Assembly (NCBI GenBank): GCA_005878685.1 | Contig: VBLN01000060.1 | Span: 1 to 14,987, forward strand | Source of the DNA: Deltaproteobacteria bacterium | GTDB taxonomy: Bacteria > Desulfobacterota > Binatia > UBA9968 | DNA length: 14,987 bases | Direction of reading: 5' to 3' | Shown here: positions 5,305-14,031 of the stretch, in pieces | Layout: every line of letters starts with the position of its first letter | Numbering within the stretch: position 1 is the first letter of the stretch | Notes under the pieces: generated by a model | What the model saw: the letters and a program-made list of their open reading frames with translations, nothing else | Told to the model about the DNA's origin: nothing | Databases searched by the model: none | Made by a program: the position numbers and the translations under genes

Positions 5305-7107
5305 ATGGCGGCAAGTGAAGAGGCACTGAAGAGGAGCCCTTTGGCTAAGGAGACTCAAACTTCGTCCACCAGGAAAGGCCTTGGGAGACTCGCGGTGGAG
5401 GCAAGACTGATTACAGACGAACAGCTGGAAAAGACTGTTCGCGAGCAAAGAAGGACCGGAAAGCCGCTCCCCAATTTGTTACAAGAGCTTTGCGGCTTAA
5501 GTCCGGAGACCGTTCGGCACCTAATGGTCGAGGACGCAGGGATTGAAAGAGTCGACGTCGACCATGTTAAGGTCGATTCAGAGGCCCTTAAAAAAGTTCC
5601 CAGCCAATTTGCCTTCCAACACAAACTTCTCCCGATTTCGCTCTCAGAGAACCGGCTCACGGTTGCCATGGCCAATCCCTTCGAATTGGCCATCCTCGAT
5701 CAACTTCAGTTCATGACCCGGCTGTATATTGATGCCCGCTATGCCCCGGAGTCGAAGGTCATGGAGGCGATCGAGAGATACTACAGAGGAAGTGCTGATA
5801 GTTCTTCCGTTAAAGGGGGGGAAAGGGAGACCAGAGGAAGGTATGTCGACGTTGAAGAGGGCGAGGGGACCGAGGGGCTGCCAGTGGTGCGGCTGGTGGA
5901 TGCGTTGCTCAGCCGGGCTATCCGGGAAGAGGCGACGGATATTCACGTTGAACCCGAGGAGAAAAATGTCAAGGTCCGTTTCAGGGTGGACGGCATGTTG
6001 CACGCCCGTCTCACCATCAACAAGGCGCTCCAACCGGCTGTGATCACGCGCATCAAGATTATGGCCAATATGGATATCTCAGAGAACCGTGTTCCTCAAG
6101 ACGGTCGACTCAGTTTTTCCAGCGATGGAAAGGCCTATGATCTGCGAATATCATCTTTCCCTACGATTCATGGCGAAAAAGTTGTGCTCAGGGTCCTCGA
6201 CAAACAACGGGTGATTCTTGGTTTGGAGCAATTGGGTTTTTCTCCGTCAGCTCTGATCATCTTTGAGAAAAGTGTAAAGAGGCCTCACGGGATCATTTTG
6301 GTCACCGGACCTACGGGCTCGGGAAAAACAACAACTCTCTATTCGACTTTGGCTTACGTGAATTCGGCGGAAAAAAACATCATGACGCTTGAGGATCCGG
6401 TGGAATATGAAGTTCCCCATATTCATCAGTCTCAGATTAATCCGAAGGCGGGGCTGACTTTTGCCTCCGGTTTGCGGGCGATGCTGCGTCAGGATCCCGA
6501 TATCATCTTTGTGGGAGAGATGCGCGACGGGGAGACCGTGGACGTCGCGATCCGAGCCGCCCTAACGGGCCACCTGGTCTTTAGCACCCTTCACACCAAT
6601 GACGCGGTAGAGGCGATTCCTCGTTTATTGGACATGGAGGTCAACCCTTCGCTGATGGCCTCAACTTTTGCGGCCATCGTCGGACAGAGATTAGTGCGCA
6701 AGATTTGTCCTCATTGCAAAGAGGAGTTTGCGCCGGACAAGTCGCTGCTTCACCTGGTTGGTCTCAGTCTGGAGAAGCAGGCGGGTCATTCCGGAATCTT
6801 TGAGATGAACGTGGACTACGAGCAGGAGGTTGACTCGACCCTCGAGAGGCAGGCGGCCGCTTTTTATCGCGGGAAGGGGTGCGTTCATTGCTTCGAAACC
6901 GGATATCGCGGACGTCTCGGCATCTTCGAGATCCTTCCTGTTTCTCCGGCCCTCACTCAGATGATCGCGCAGCGCGCGCCTGCCCAGGTCATTCTGGGCA
7001 AGGCGAGGGAAGAAGGGATGACTACGATGATGGAAGATGGGGTCGAAAAAGCCCGTCAAGGCATTACGACACTGGATGAGGTCGTTCGCGTTGCCTATAC
7101 GGTCTAA
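5305..7107 (+). CDS. gspE: GspE/PilB/MshE-family assembly ATPase
   Basis: This 600-residue cytoplasmic hexameric ATPase powers pseudopilus or pilus extension. The N-terminal MshEN/T2SSE_N region (about 25-165) precedes the core with N2-domain sequence EEATDIHVEP (208-217). Walker A GPTGSGKTT is at 335-343, the Asp box TLEDPVEYE at 361-369, Walker B DPDIIFVGEMRD at 397-408 and the His box GHLVFSTLHTND at 422-433. A zinc-binding tetracysteine has pairs CPHC (468-471) and CVHC (526-529) about 54 residues apart. The zinc cluster and the RQDPD Walker B context mark an extension ATPase rather than PilT. ATG 5305 is preferred over an in-frame TTG at 5293 because neither has a strong ribosome site and ATG is the commoner start. 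It is the first gene of the operon behind the sigma-54 promoter, and gspF follows after 11 bases. Confidence 0.95.
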   Translation: MAASEEALKRSPLAKETQTSSTRKGLGRLAVEARLITDEQLEKTVREQRRTGKPLPNLLQELCGLSPETVRHLMVEDAGIERVDVDHVKVDSEALKKVPSQFAFQHKLLPISLSENRLTVAMANPFELAILDQLQFMTRLYIDARYAPESKVMEAIERYYRGSADSSSVKGGERETRGRYVDVEEGEGTEGLPVVRLVDALLSRAIREEATDIHVEPEEKNVKVRFRVDGMLHARLTINKALQPAVITRIKIMANMDISENRVPQDGRLSFSSDGKAYDLRISSFPTIHGEKVVLRVLDKQRVILGLEQLGFSPSALIIFEKSVKRPHGIILVTGPTGSGKTTTLYSTLAYVNSAEKNIMTLEDPVEYEVPHIHQSQINPKAGLTFASGLRAMLRQDPDIIFVGEMRDGETVDVAIRAALTGHLVFSTLHTNDAVEAIPRLLDMEVNPSLMASTFAAIVGQRLVRKICPHCKEEFAPDKSLLHLVGLSLEKQAGHSGIFEMNVDYEQEVDSTLERQAAAFYRGKGCVHCFETGYRGRLGIFEILPVSPALTQMIAQRAPAQVILGKAREEGMTTMMEDGVEKARQGITTLDEVVRVAYTV

Positions 7108-7118
7108 GAAAGTCCGAG

Positions 7119-8324
7119 ATGCCTCGTTTTACGTACAAGGCGCGGAGCCGCTCGGGTCAAAAAGTGGACGGGATCATGCTCGCGGATAATGAGGAGCAAC
7201 TCGCGGTCACTCTTCGCGAGATGGATCTCTATCTGGTCGATGCCGGGTCGGAGAAGGCTCCGGCACCTTCCCTTTTCAGTCGATCGGTCAAGAGAAGGGA
7301 GATCATCAATTTCACGGTGCACCTATCCGCATCGATAGGAGCTGGCATCCCGATTCTACAGGCGTTTGAAGATCTAGAGCGTCAAACGACAAATCAGAGG
7401 ATGAAGCAGGCCATTCAAGTGATTACAGAGGATCTGCGCGGCGGGAGCAACCTCTCCGCTTCGCTGTCGCGCCATCCCCTTATTTTTCCCGACATTTATT
7501 GCAATATGGTTAGGGCGGGAGAGACCAGCGGAAGCCTGGTCCAGGTTCTTGAGCACCTGACTGCTTTTCTCGAGTGGCAAGACAGTTTGGCCTCCGAGAT
7601 CAAGAGAGCTGCCATCTATCCCGCCGCCGTTCTACTGGCTGTATTGGGATTTCTTGGTCTTCTTCTCGGGTTCGTCTTTCCGAGAATCCTTCCCGTGATT
7701 CAAAGCTTTAAGGTGCCGCTCCCGTTCATTACTTTGGCCATTATGGCGATCTCCGACTCCATTCGGCACGGCTGGTACTTCATCCTCTTAGGGATTGGGG
7801 GTCTCTTTATCCTTTTCCGTTTTCTCAAAGCCACCGAGGGTGGTCAGTGGATCGTGGACGCCACCAAGCTGAAGCTCCCGGTGGTCGGTCGGCTGATCGA
7901 GGAAATCTGTCTTTCGCGTTTTGCGCACCATCTGGGGCTCCTTCTCAGGACGGGAGTGGATATCTCCCAGAGTCTTTCGATCACCGAGCAAGTCGTGGGA
8001 AATAGAGTCGTTGCTCAAGCGGTGGGCGAGGCTCGGGAGAAAGTTATCCAAGGCGGATCTCTCTGGCGTTCGCTCCAGGAAACAGGGGTCTTCCCCCCGC
8101 TGGTTATTCGTATGATCTTCGTCGGAGAAACTACGGGAACCATAGACGGCACCTTACAAAAAGTCACGGCATTTTACGATCGGGAGGTCCCCAATACGGT
8201 GAAGAAAGTCTTTACGATATTGGAACCTCTGGTTGTGGTGATGCTGGCAGGGATGGTTCTGCTGATAGCCCTCTCTGTCTTCATCCCTTTTTACGACGCG
8301 TTGGGAAAAATTGGGCGGAGGTAG
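7119..8324 (+). CDS. gspF: GspF/PilC/MshG-family inner-membrane platform protein
   Basis: This 401-residue polytopic protein couples the GspE ATPase to pilin extraction. It opens with the family sequence MPRFTYKARSRSG. Two tandem T2SSF domains are present (about 64-187 and 266-388), each with the conserved helical signature: GAGIPILQAFEDL and AGETSGSL in the first, RTGVDISQSL and VGETTGTIDGTL in the second. Three transmembrane segments lie at about 167-187, 216-236 and 368-390. Length and topology are typical. It follows gspE by 11 bases and is followed six bases later by the pilM-pilN fusion, whose GGAGG ribosome site overlaps the gspF end, so the two are probably translated in series. Confidence 0.95.
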   Translation: MPRFTYKARSRSGQKVDGIMLADNEEQLAVTLREMDLYLVDAGSEKAPAPSLFSRSVKRREIINFTVHLSASIGAGIPILQAFEDLERQTTNQRMKQAIQVITEDLRGGSNLSASLSRHPLIFPDIYCNMVRAGETSGSLVQVLEHLTAFLEWQDSLASEIKRAAIYPAAVLLAVLGFLGLLLGFVFPRILPVIQSFKVPLPFITLAIMAISDSIRHGWYFILLGIGGLFILFRFLKATEGGQWIVDATKLKLPVVGRLIEEICLSRFAHHLGLLLRTGVDISQSLSITEQVVGNRVVAQAVGEAREKVIQGGSLWRSLQETGVFPPLVIRMIFVGETTGTIDGTLQKVTAFYDREVPNTVKKVFTILEPLVVVMLAGMVLLIALSVFIPFYDALGKIGRR

Positions 8325-8330
8325 GCAGGC

Positions 8331-9914
8331 ATGGCTTTTGGTTCCTCGGGCATCCTAGCGATCGAGTTGGGCTCAAATCATCTGCGCATCATAAACGGCG
8401 CCGTGTCGGGGCATCGGCTTGCCGTGTATGACTTCGCTGCCGAAGAGGTACTTGGCGCGACTCCGGAGAGCACCGGCCAACAATTAGAGGCGTTAGTTGC
8501 GCGCAAAAAGATTGCGGGATCTGCTGCAGCCTTCGGTCTCTCTGGTCCTGGTGTTTTGCACCGGCTCCTAGAGTTCCCCCCCATGCCTGTCAGCGAGCTA
8601 AAGCTTGTTGTTGAGCGAGAAATGAAAACCACGGCGGGAGCACCGGAGAAGGACGTCGTTTTTGACTGGGAAGTCATTGAAGAGATCGCGTCGGGTAATT
8701 TCAAGCAGATCCGAGTCCTGGTGGCATTGGCACCTAAGTCACAGGTAGATATTGTCCAGCAATTGGCGGACCAATGTCATCTTCCATTGGCGCTGTTGAC
8801 CACCGCGCCAATTTCGTTGCTCCGTTCTCTGAAGTTTGTTCAAGGCGAGGGAATGGGATTACGTGAGATCCTGTATCTTGGGGGAAACCAAGGCTATCTC
8901 CTCGGGATCCGAAATGGCATTTGGAATTTCTATCGCGAGTTCAGTCATCCGTCCGACCAAAAAGGTGAGCTGCTGGTGGAAGAAGCTCTTAAGGAGGTTC
9001 GTCGTGTGCTCCTCTACCGACGACAGCACTACCAGTCCGAAGGAGAAATGAGCTTTCTCCTCGGTGGGGATAGAGGGTTGGATGAGCTCCAGCGGAGGCT
9101 CCAAGGGGAAATGGGCGTCACGGCCGAGGTGCTGCGACCCGGTCCGACGTTAGATCTGAATTCGCTGGGAGGTCGGGCAGGAATCTTTAAGGATCTTTTC
9201 CCCTCCTTCATGATCCCGCTTGGTCTGGTCGGCGCCGCTTACCTCGAACGCGAAATCAACTTGGCACCTGGCGCGGTTCGCAAGCCAATCCGCCGCAGAG
9301 TTCAGTTCGATCTATCTTTTCTGCGCAGACCGGTTTCGGCTTTGGCTCTTTTAGGGCTTCTCTTCGTTATCCATTTCGCTCTTGTGAGGACTGAGAGTCA
9401 CTACCAAAAGCTCCTGCAAGAGCGGACCGCTTTATACCAGCAGTGGTTCCCTAGCGTCGAGGCAGCCGAAAGGAGCCGGAGCCTGCGCGATGACGAAAGG
9501 TTGTTGATGCAGTCTTTGGGATCGGTGCAAATTGCGGATCCAGCGTGGATTGCGTTTTTTAGGGCTCTAAGCCGTCAGGTGCCTTCGGAGTTGGTCCTTC
9601 AGTCTCTGAGCTTCCGGAAAGACAAAGAGGCCTGGCTGATCCATCTCAAAGGGCAAGTCGTTTCTCCCGATTCCTATCTGGCCCAGAGCGCTTTCAACCG
9701 GTTTTATCAGGCCTTTAAGAGTTTGCCTCAGGTGGAGCAGATTGAGCTGCTTCCTTTGAACGTCTCAACCTTTAAGGAGAAGGTTGGGGCTGCCGGAGGA
9801 CAGACCCCTGAAATGCCAACTGAGCAAGCCGCCGCCGATACCAAAACAGCAGAGATGGAGATTACGAAAACTAAGGTTGAGTTTGAGATTCGAGCTCATT
9901 CGAGAGGAACGTAA
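8331..9914 (+). CDS. pilM: PilM-PilN fusion protein (GspL-like inner-membrane scaffold)
   Basis: This 527-residue protein joins two normally separate alignment-complex proteins. Residues 1 to about 300 form an actin-like PilM/GspL cytoplasmic domain (opening GILAIELGSNHLRI, later LYLGGNQGYLLGIRNG). Residues 307-313 read REINLAP, a version of the INLLP motif with which free PilN binds PilM. A single transmembrane helix (about 334-352), a coiled-coil stretch (354-395) and a periplasmic PilN-type alpha/beta domain (about 400-480) follow, then a polar Ala/Thr/Glu-rich stretch. The layout equals that of GspL in type II secretion and resembles MshI joined to MshJ. The fusion guarantees a 1:1 ratio and places the PilM face next to GspE. 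The start has GGAGG nearby. The stop TAA directly precedes the ATG of the PilO-like gene. Confidence 0.88.
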   Translation: MAFGSSGILAIELGSNHLRIINGAVSGHRLAVYDFAAEEVLGATPESTGQQLEALVARKKIAGSAAAFGLSGPGVLHRLLEFPPMPVSELKLVVEREMKTTAGAPEKDVVFDWEVIEEIASGNFKQIRVLVALAPKSQVDIVQQLADQCHLPLALLTTAPISLLRSLKFVQGEGMGLREILYLGGNQGYLLGIRNGIWNFYREFSHPSDQKGELLVEEALKEVRRVLLYRRQHYQSEGEMSFLLGGDRGLDELQRRLQGEMGVTAEVLRPGPTLDLNSLGGRAGIFKDLFPSFMIPLGLVGAAYLEREINLAPGAVRKPIRRRVQFDLSFLRRPVSALALLGLLFVIHFALVRTESHYQKLLQERTALYQQWFPSVEAAERSRSLRDDERLLMQSLGSVQIADPAWIAFFRALSRQVPSELVLQSLSFRKDKEAWLIHLKGQVVSPDSYLAQSAFNRFYQAFKSLPQVEQIELLPLNVSTFKEKVGAAGGQTPEMPTEQAAADTKTAEMEITKTKVEFEIRAHSRGT

Positions 9915-10541
9915 ATGGCTTGGCGGAATTTTTTGGCCTACGCGCGCTATTTAAGCCTGGTCGGCGGAGTCGTGGTCTTGGCCCTCGTGGTGCACTGGCT
10001 TCTGAAGATTCGCGAGATCCAACATCTCCGAGTGGAAATCTCCCAAGTGGAGAGCAGGCTCAGCCAAGAGCAGGAACTCTGGAGGAACTACCCTCCTTTG
10101 AGTCCGGAACAGATCAAAAGTCTGGAGGAATCACGGCAACGGTTATTCCGCATGCTCCCCACAGAGAAGGATATCCCCGCCCTGCTCCAGGAAATTAGTC
10201 GTCTCGCCCAGGAGTACAGCGTAACCAATCTTTCGTTCAATACGGCTGACGGCGCTCCTTCTCCAGCAGCAAGCCAGTCAGCGCCCCCGGCGGCCTCTCC
10301 CCCTCAGGCCGTTGCTGCTGGAAAATCTGAGGCCCCAGGGCCCATCGCGTCTTTTCCTGTTAAAGTCGGTTTTGCCGGAGACTATCAGGAAATTGCCTAT
10401 TTTCTAGAGGCACTGCAGCAGTCGCCAAGACTGCTCACTGTTCAATCTCTGCAGCTGCAGCGGAGTGCGCCTCTAGTGGCGGGCGAAGTCACGGTGCAAG
10501 CTTACTACCAGAAGGCGAACCTTCAGGAGCCAAGCAGATGA
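9915..10541 (+). CDS. pilO: PilO-like inner-membrane alignment protein
   Basis: This 208-residue bitopic protein has a short cytoplasmic start, one transmembrane helix (about 12-31), a coiled coil (31-56) and a periplasmic ferredoxin-like domain. The domain is recognisable from LPTEKDIPALLQEISRLA (81-98) and GFAGDYQEIAYFLEALQQ (152-169), which are typical of PilO/GspM. An Ala/Pro/Ser-rich insertion (113-141) sits inside that domain between its two halves, which is common for PilO. It should pair with the PilN part of the preceding fusion and bind the PilP-like protein that follows. The ATG directly adjoins the previous stop, with GAGG just upstream. Its end overlaps the next gene by four bases (ATGA, 10538-10541). 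Confidence 0.85.
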   Translation: MAWRNFLAYARYLSLVGGVVVLALVVHWLLKIREIQHLRVEISQVESRLSQEQELWRNYPPLSPEQIKSLEESRQRLFRMLPTEKDIPALLQEISRLAQEYSVTNLSFNTADGAPSPAASQSAPPAASPPQAVAAGKSEAPGPIASFPVKVGFAGDYQEIAYFLEALQQSPRLLTVQSLQLQRSAPLVAGEVTVQAYYQKANLQEPSR

Positions 10542-11020
10542 ACCGAGACCGCTGGTTGCTCCTGATCTCGATCATTATCTTCTCGGGTCTAGTCGTATAT
10601 TACTTTCGCCCGGGCTGGGTTCGCTTGGTTTCCAAAAATGGTGCTGCCAGCAGCGTTGCTGCCCGCCCGGCGGTTCGGCAGCCTGCGATCGAGAAAGTTC
10701 CTGTCCAAGGGCCTCCGGTAGTGAGTGTTAGAGGCGAGGTGGATGTCGGCACTTCCTGGGGACGTAATCCCTTTCTGACGGAGGAAGAAGCTAGGGCGGC
10801 TGGCGCTGAACGACTGAGGGTCAATACCATTATTGTTGGGCCCCCGAAGCCCGTAGCCGTTGTCGATGGCCGCGCTGTGATGGTGGGAGAGAAGGTCGGT
10901 GAGGAGAGGGTCGTGGAAATCCGTCCAAATGCTGTGATCTTAGAAAGGGACGGGCGCAAAAAAGTTCTAAGTGTCAGCGAGCCTGCTGTTTCTGTGGCAG
11001 TCAAAGAGAGGAAAAAATGA
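10538..11020 (+). CDS. PilP/MshK/GspC-like periplasmic linker protein
   Basis: This 160-residue protein has an N-terminal transmembrane anchor (about 5-22) and a Pro/Val-rich linker. The C-terminal beta domain (about 92-150) reads VNTIIVGPPKPVAVVDGRAV (95-114), then GEKVGEERVVEIRPNAVIL (117-135) and a closing strand KKVLSV. This 'product of own, idle gene G...V..I....V.L' pattern is that of the HR domain of GspC, PilP and MshK, which docks on the N0 domain of the secretin. The residues WGRNPF (74-79) before it are also typical. It has no lipobox, unlike classical PilP, so it is anchored as GspC is. It overlaps the PilO-like gene and the secretin gene by four bases each, consistent with stepwise translational coupling and complex assembly. 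Confidence 0.78.
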   Translation: MNRDRWLLLISIIIFSGLVVYYFRPGWVRLVSKNGAASSVAARPAVRQPAIEKVPVQGPPVVSVRGEVDVGTSWGRNPFLTEEEARAAGAERLRVNTIIVGPPKPVAVVDGRAVMVGEKVGEERVVEIRPNAVILERDGRKKVLSVSEPAVSVAVKERKK

Positions 11021-12726
11021 GCAAGCAGATTTTTTCTAGACCTAGCTGTTTTTCTTTGGTAGGTGGGGCTTTGAACCTAGTTCTGATGACTTTGCTCGGC
11101 TGTGCCCCGGCAAGAGCGCCTGTGAGCGTTGCCCCACCCGCCTCACAAGTGGCCCCTAAGCCTCCTGAAACATCTTCGCTCCCTGGACTGATTGTGACGG
11201 ATGTTGAAGGGAAGAAGGAGCCGCAGCAACTTTACAGCATTTCGGTCCGTGATGAGGATGTCCGTAATGTTCTAATGGCCATTTCCAAGCAAACTGGCTT
11301 CAATATTGTTGTGGCACCCGATGTCCAGAGCAGGCTCACTATTGATCTCAACAAAGTGACTCTCATTGAGGCTCTGGATACGATCACGGATTTGCTGAAT
11401 TTGACCTATCGGGCGACACAGAACATGATTCGTGTCTCTAAGCCGGTTCCAGAGACAAGGGTCTTTTCTCTCCAGTACGTCAACCTTAAGCGGGCCAGTA
11501 CTTCTTCTACGTCCGCCCAGATCGGAGCGGCAGGAGCAGCAACAACCGGTACTACGGGGGCTGCCGCTACGCCGGGGACTACTGGAGCAGGGACAGCGGG
11601 AACTTTGGGTGGTGCTGGAGCAGGAGCCGGCCAGACCACGGTGGCAACTTCGACAGATACCGATCTATGGAAGGATATTGAAGCTGGTGTCAGAAAGTTG
11701 CTCACTCCAGACCCGGGCAAAACGGAGGCCGGCCTGACCGTGGCTGGAAAGATGGCCGCGGGCACGATGGTTGTCGACAAGCAAAGTAGCAGCATTTTGG
11801 TGACAGACTATCCCAAAAACTTGGACCGCGTCGCCGCTTTCCTGGAAACTGTGGAGGGTTCAGTGCAGCGCCAGGTCCTAATCGAAGCTAGGATTGTTGA
11901 GGTTAGCCTTACCGGAAATTACCAGTTTGGGATCAACTGGGGCGCCATTTCCAAGATTGCTACGGAGGCGGGTACTCTGAGCGGGGCCACCACCCTTTCG
12001 CCAGGAAGAATCATAGGCCAGCAACTGATCCCGGCCTTGCCCGCAGGCGCATCTAACGCTTCATTCCAAATCGGCGTGACGAGCACGGATTTCGACGCTC
12101 TGCTCCAACTATTGAGCACGCAGGGAGAGGTGAATGTCCTCTCCAGCCCCAAGCTTGCGACCTTGAACAATCAGACGGCGATCATTCGTTCGGCAACTGA
12201 TGAGGTTTTCTTTGAGACTCATGTTGTGACTATTCCCACAGGTAATACGGTGGTTCAGACAGCGGACGTCACTCCACGCACGATCACAATAGGGGTCGTC
12301 TTGTCCGTAACCCCTCAGATCAGCTCCGACGGCAGTGTTGTCCTCCACATTCGCCCGACGGTGACCGACTCAACTCGGAGAGAATCGTTCATCCAACCGG
12401 CTACCACCACTACAGCCGCGATCAATATTAGCGTCCCGGTCGTCGACGTGCGAGAGGCTGATGTGATCGTCCGCGCCAAGGAGGGTCAGGTAGTTGTGAT
12501 TGGCGGGCTGATGCAGGAAAGAAGGAGCGACCAAGAAAGCAAAGTGCCCCTTCTCGGAGATTTGGCGGGTATCGGTCGCCTCTTCCGCTCCACAGACCAG
12601 ACCCGGAGGAAGACCGAACTTGTAGTTTTACTGAGTCCGACCGTGATGGTGGGTAAAAAAATCGACCAGATTACCTCCAAGGAGCTGGAGAGGGTGAACA
12701 AACTAAAAGGGGCCTCTCCCTGGTGA
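11017..12726 (+). CDS. gspD: Secretin lipoprotein (MshL/PilQ/GspD family)
   Basis: This 569-residue protein forms the outer-membrane channel. The signal peptide ends in a lipobox LLGC (C29), so the secretin itself may be lipidated. An STN-like N0 domain (about 72-142, SISVRDEDVRNVLMAISKQT) is followed by a Gly/Ala/Thr-rich linker (about 160-210) and an N1-type domain with ILVTDYPKNLDRVAAFLETV (260-279). The C-terminal secretin domain includes LIEARIVEV (288-296), VNVLSSPKLATLNNQTA (372-388), VVVIGGLMQE (492-501) and the family signature VPLLGDLAGIGRLFR (510-524), and ends with TELVVLLSPTVM. It has fewer N-domains than GspD and best matches MshL. It starts inside the end of the PilP-like gene (ATGA) and ends 24 bases before the MshM-like ATPase. 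Confidence 0.93.
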   Translation: MSKQIFSRPSCFSLVGGALNLVLMTLLGCAPARAPVSVAPPASQVAPKPPETSSLPGLIVTDVEGKKEPQQLYSISVRDEDVRNVLMAISKQTGFNIVVAPDVQSRLTIDLNKVTLIEALDTITDLLNLTYRATQNMIRVSKPVPETRVFSLQYVNLKRASTSSTSAQIGAAGAATTGTTGAAATPGTTGAGTAGTLGGAGAGAGQTTVATSTDTDLWKDIEAGVRKLLTPDPGKTEAGLTVAGKMAAGTMVVDKQSSSILVTDYPKNLDRVAAFLETVEGSVQRQVLIEARIVEVSLTGNYQFGINWGAISKIATEAGTLSGATTLSPGRIIGQQLIPALPAGASNASFQIGVTSTDFDALLQLLSTQGEVNVLSSPKLATLNNQTAIIRSATDEVFFETHVVTIPTGNTVVQTADVTPRTITIGVVLSVTPQISSDGSVVLHIRPTVTDSTRRESFIQPATTTTAAINISVPVVDVREADVIVRAKEGQVVVIGGLMQERRSDQESKVPLLGDLAGIGRLFRSTDQTRRKTELVVLLSPTVMVGKKIDQITSKELERVNKLKGASPW

Positions 12727-12750
12727 CAACTCACACTATCGAGATAACTG

Positions 12751-14031
12751 ATGTACGAAGAGTTTTACGGCCTTAAAGAAAAGCCTTTTAGCCTGACTCC
12801 GGATCCCCGCTTCTTTTTTTTGAGCGAGAACCATCGGGAGGCCTTTGAGCATCTCCTCTATGGGATCAAGGAGAAGGAGGGGTTTACTCTCATCACCGGC
12901 GAAGTTGGTGCGGGTAAAACGACTCTGTGCCGCGTCCTTTTGGATAAGATAAAGTCGAGCGCGACAGACAGCGCGCTGATCCTGAATCCTATGTTGTCAG
13001 ATTATGAACTTCTCCAAAGCATTCTGAATGACTTTGGGATACGGAGTAGAGCTATCACCAAGAAAGAATTGTTGGATGATCTCAATCAGTTTCTTCTTCG
13101 GCAGCAGGCGCGCAATCGAAGTTCCATTTTGATCATTGACGAAGCGCAGAACTTACCTCCTTTTATGTTGGAGGAGATCCGTATCCTTTCGAATCTCGAA
13201 ACCGAGAAGGAGAAGCTCTTGCAGATCATCTTGATGGGTCAGATCGAATTAAAGGAAAAACTCTCTCTCCCGGAACTGCGGCAGCTCAATCAGCGGATTT
13301 CCATCCGGTACCACCTGCAGAATCTCAGGAAGGAGGAAGTGCCCCACTATATCCAGCATCGTCTGACGATGGCCGGTTCAACGGGAGATATTCAATTTAG
13401 CTCGGGGGCGCTGCAGGAGATATACAACTATTCCCGAGGAATCCCGCGCCTCACAAATCTTGCCGCCGATCGCGCCCTGCTGGCAGGTTACGCGGAGCAG
13501 ACTCGCGAGATTAGCCGCCGCGCCGTCGTTAAAGGCCTCAAAAGCCTGGAGGGGGAGGGTGGTTATCTCTCTCGCAGATTTTTAAGACGGAGGCTGACGA
13601 AAGGACTAGCAGTGCTGTTGATTTTTCTCTTAGGTCTCATGGCTACGGCGCTTTTTTTTGATTCGGATCGAGCTCTGTTGAAAAGGGTTTGGGGTCTCTA
13701 TCCTTCGGATTCTTCTTTGTCCGTAGCCGCTGACGTTAAGGCCCAGGCAACCGCGGCCCGGGACAATTCCTTCTATACGCTGGAGGTAGCGTCTCATAAA
13801 GACAAGGACGAGGTCGTCGAGACCGCCCGAAGAATCAAGGGTGCCGGGTTTCCGATTTTTATCGCCAAGCCAGAGGAATCGAATGGGCGAACTGTCCGTC
13901 GTTTCTACTTGGGAAAGTTTACCGATAAGACAGAAGCCGAAGAACTGGAGAAAGCCTTTAGGCGAGTCGATCGTCTTAGTGAGATCCGTGTCGTGTTGGC
14001 TTCGTCCGATGCTTCGTTGTCCACGCCATGA
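12751..14031 (+). CDS. ExeA/MshM-like AAA ATPase with transmembrane helix and SPOR domain
   Basis: This 426-residue protein opens with the family sequence YGLKEKPFSLTPDPRFFFLS (6-25). It has a Walker A GEVGAGKTT (50-58), Walker B ILIIDEAQN (126-134), a sensor-like IILMGQ (159-164) and the SRGIPRLTN box (228-236), all hallmarks of the ExeA/GspA and MshM group. A basic stretch and transmembrane helix (about 284-303) follow, so the ATPase lies in the cytoplasm. The periplasmic end (about 340-417, FYTLEVASHKDKDEVVETA through FYLGKFTDKTEAEELEKAF) looks like a SPOR domain, which binds denuded peptidoglycan. ExeA uses a different peptidoglycan-binding domain for secretin passage through the wall, and SPOR here may do the same. 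The next gene overlaps its stop by four bases. Confidence 0.88.
   Translation: MYEEFYGLKEKPFSLTPDPRFFFLSENHREAFEHLLYGIKEKEGFTLITGEVGAGKTTLCRVLLDKIKSSATDSALILNPMLSDYELLQSILNDFGIRSRAITKKELLDDLNQFLLRQQARNRSSILIIDEAQNLPPFMLEEIRILSNLETEKEKLLQIILMGQIELKEKLSLPELRQLNQRISIRYHLQNLRKEEVPHYIQHRLTMAGSTGDIQFSSGALQEIYNYSRGIPRLTNLAADRALLAGYAEQTREISRRAVVKGLKSLEGEGGYLSRRFLRRRLTKGLAVLLIFLLGLMATALFFDSDRALLKRVWGLYPSDSSLSVAADVKAQATAARDNSFYTLEVASHKDKDEVVETARRIKGAGFPIFIAKPEESNGRTVRRFYLGKFTDKTEAEELEKAFRRVDRLSEIRVVLASSDASLSTP

Noticed and set aside
11406..11795. Minus-strand open frame of 129 codons, rich in Ala/Val/Pro.
   Set aside because: It mirrors the low-complexity linker of the secretin and has no independent start signals.
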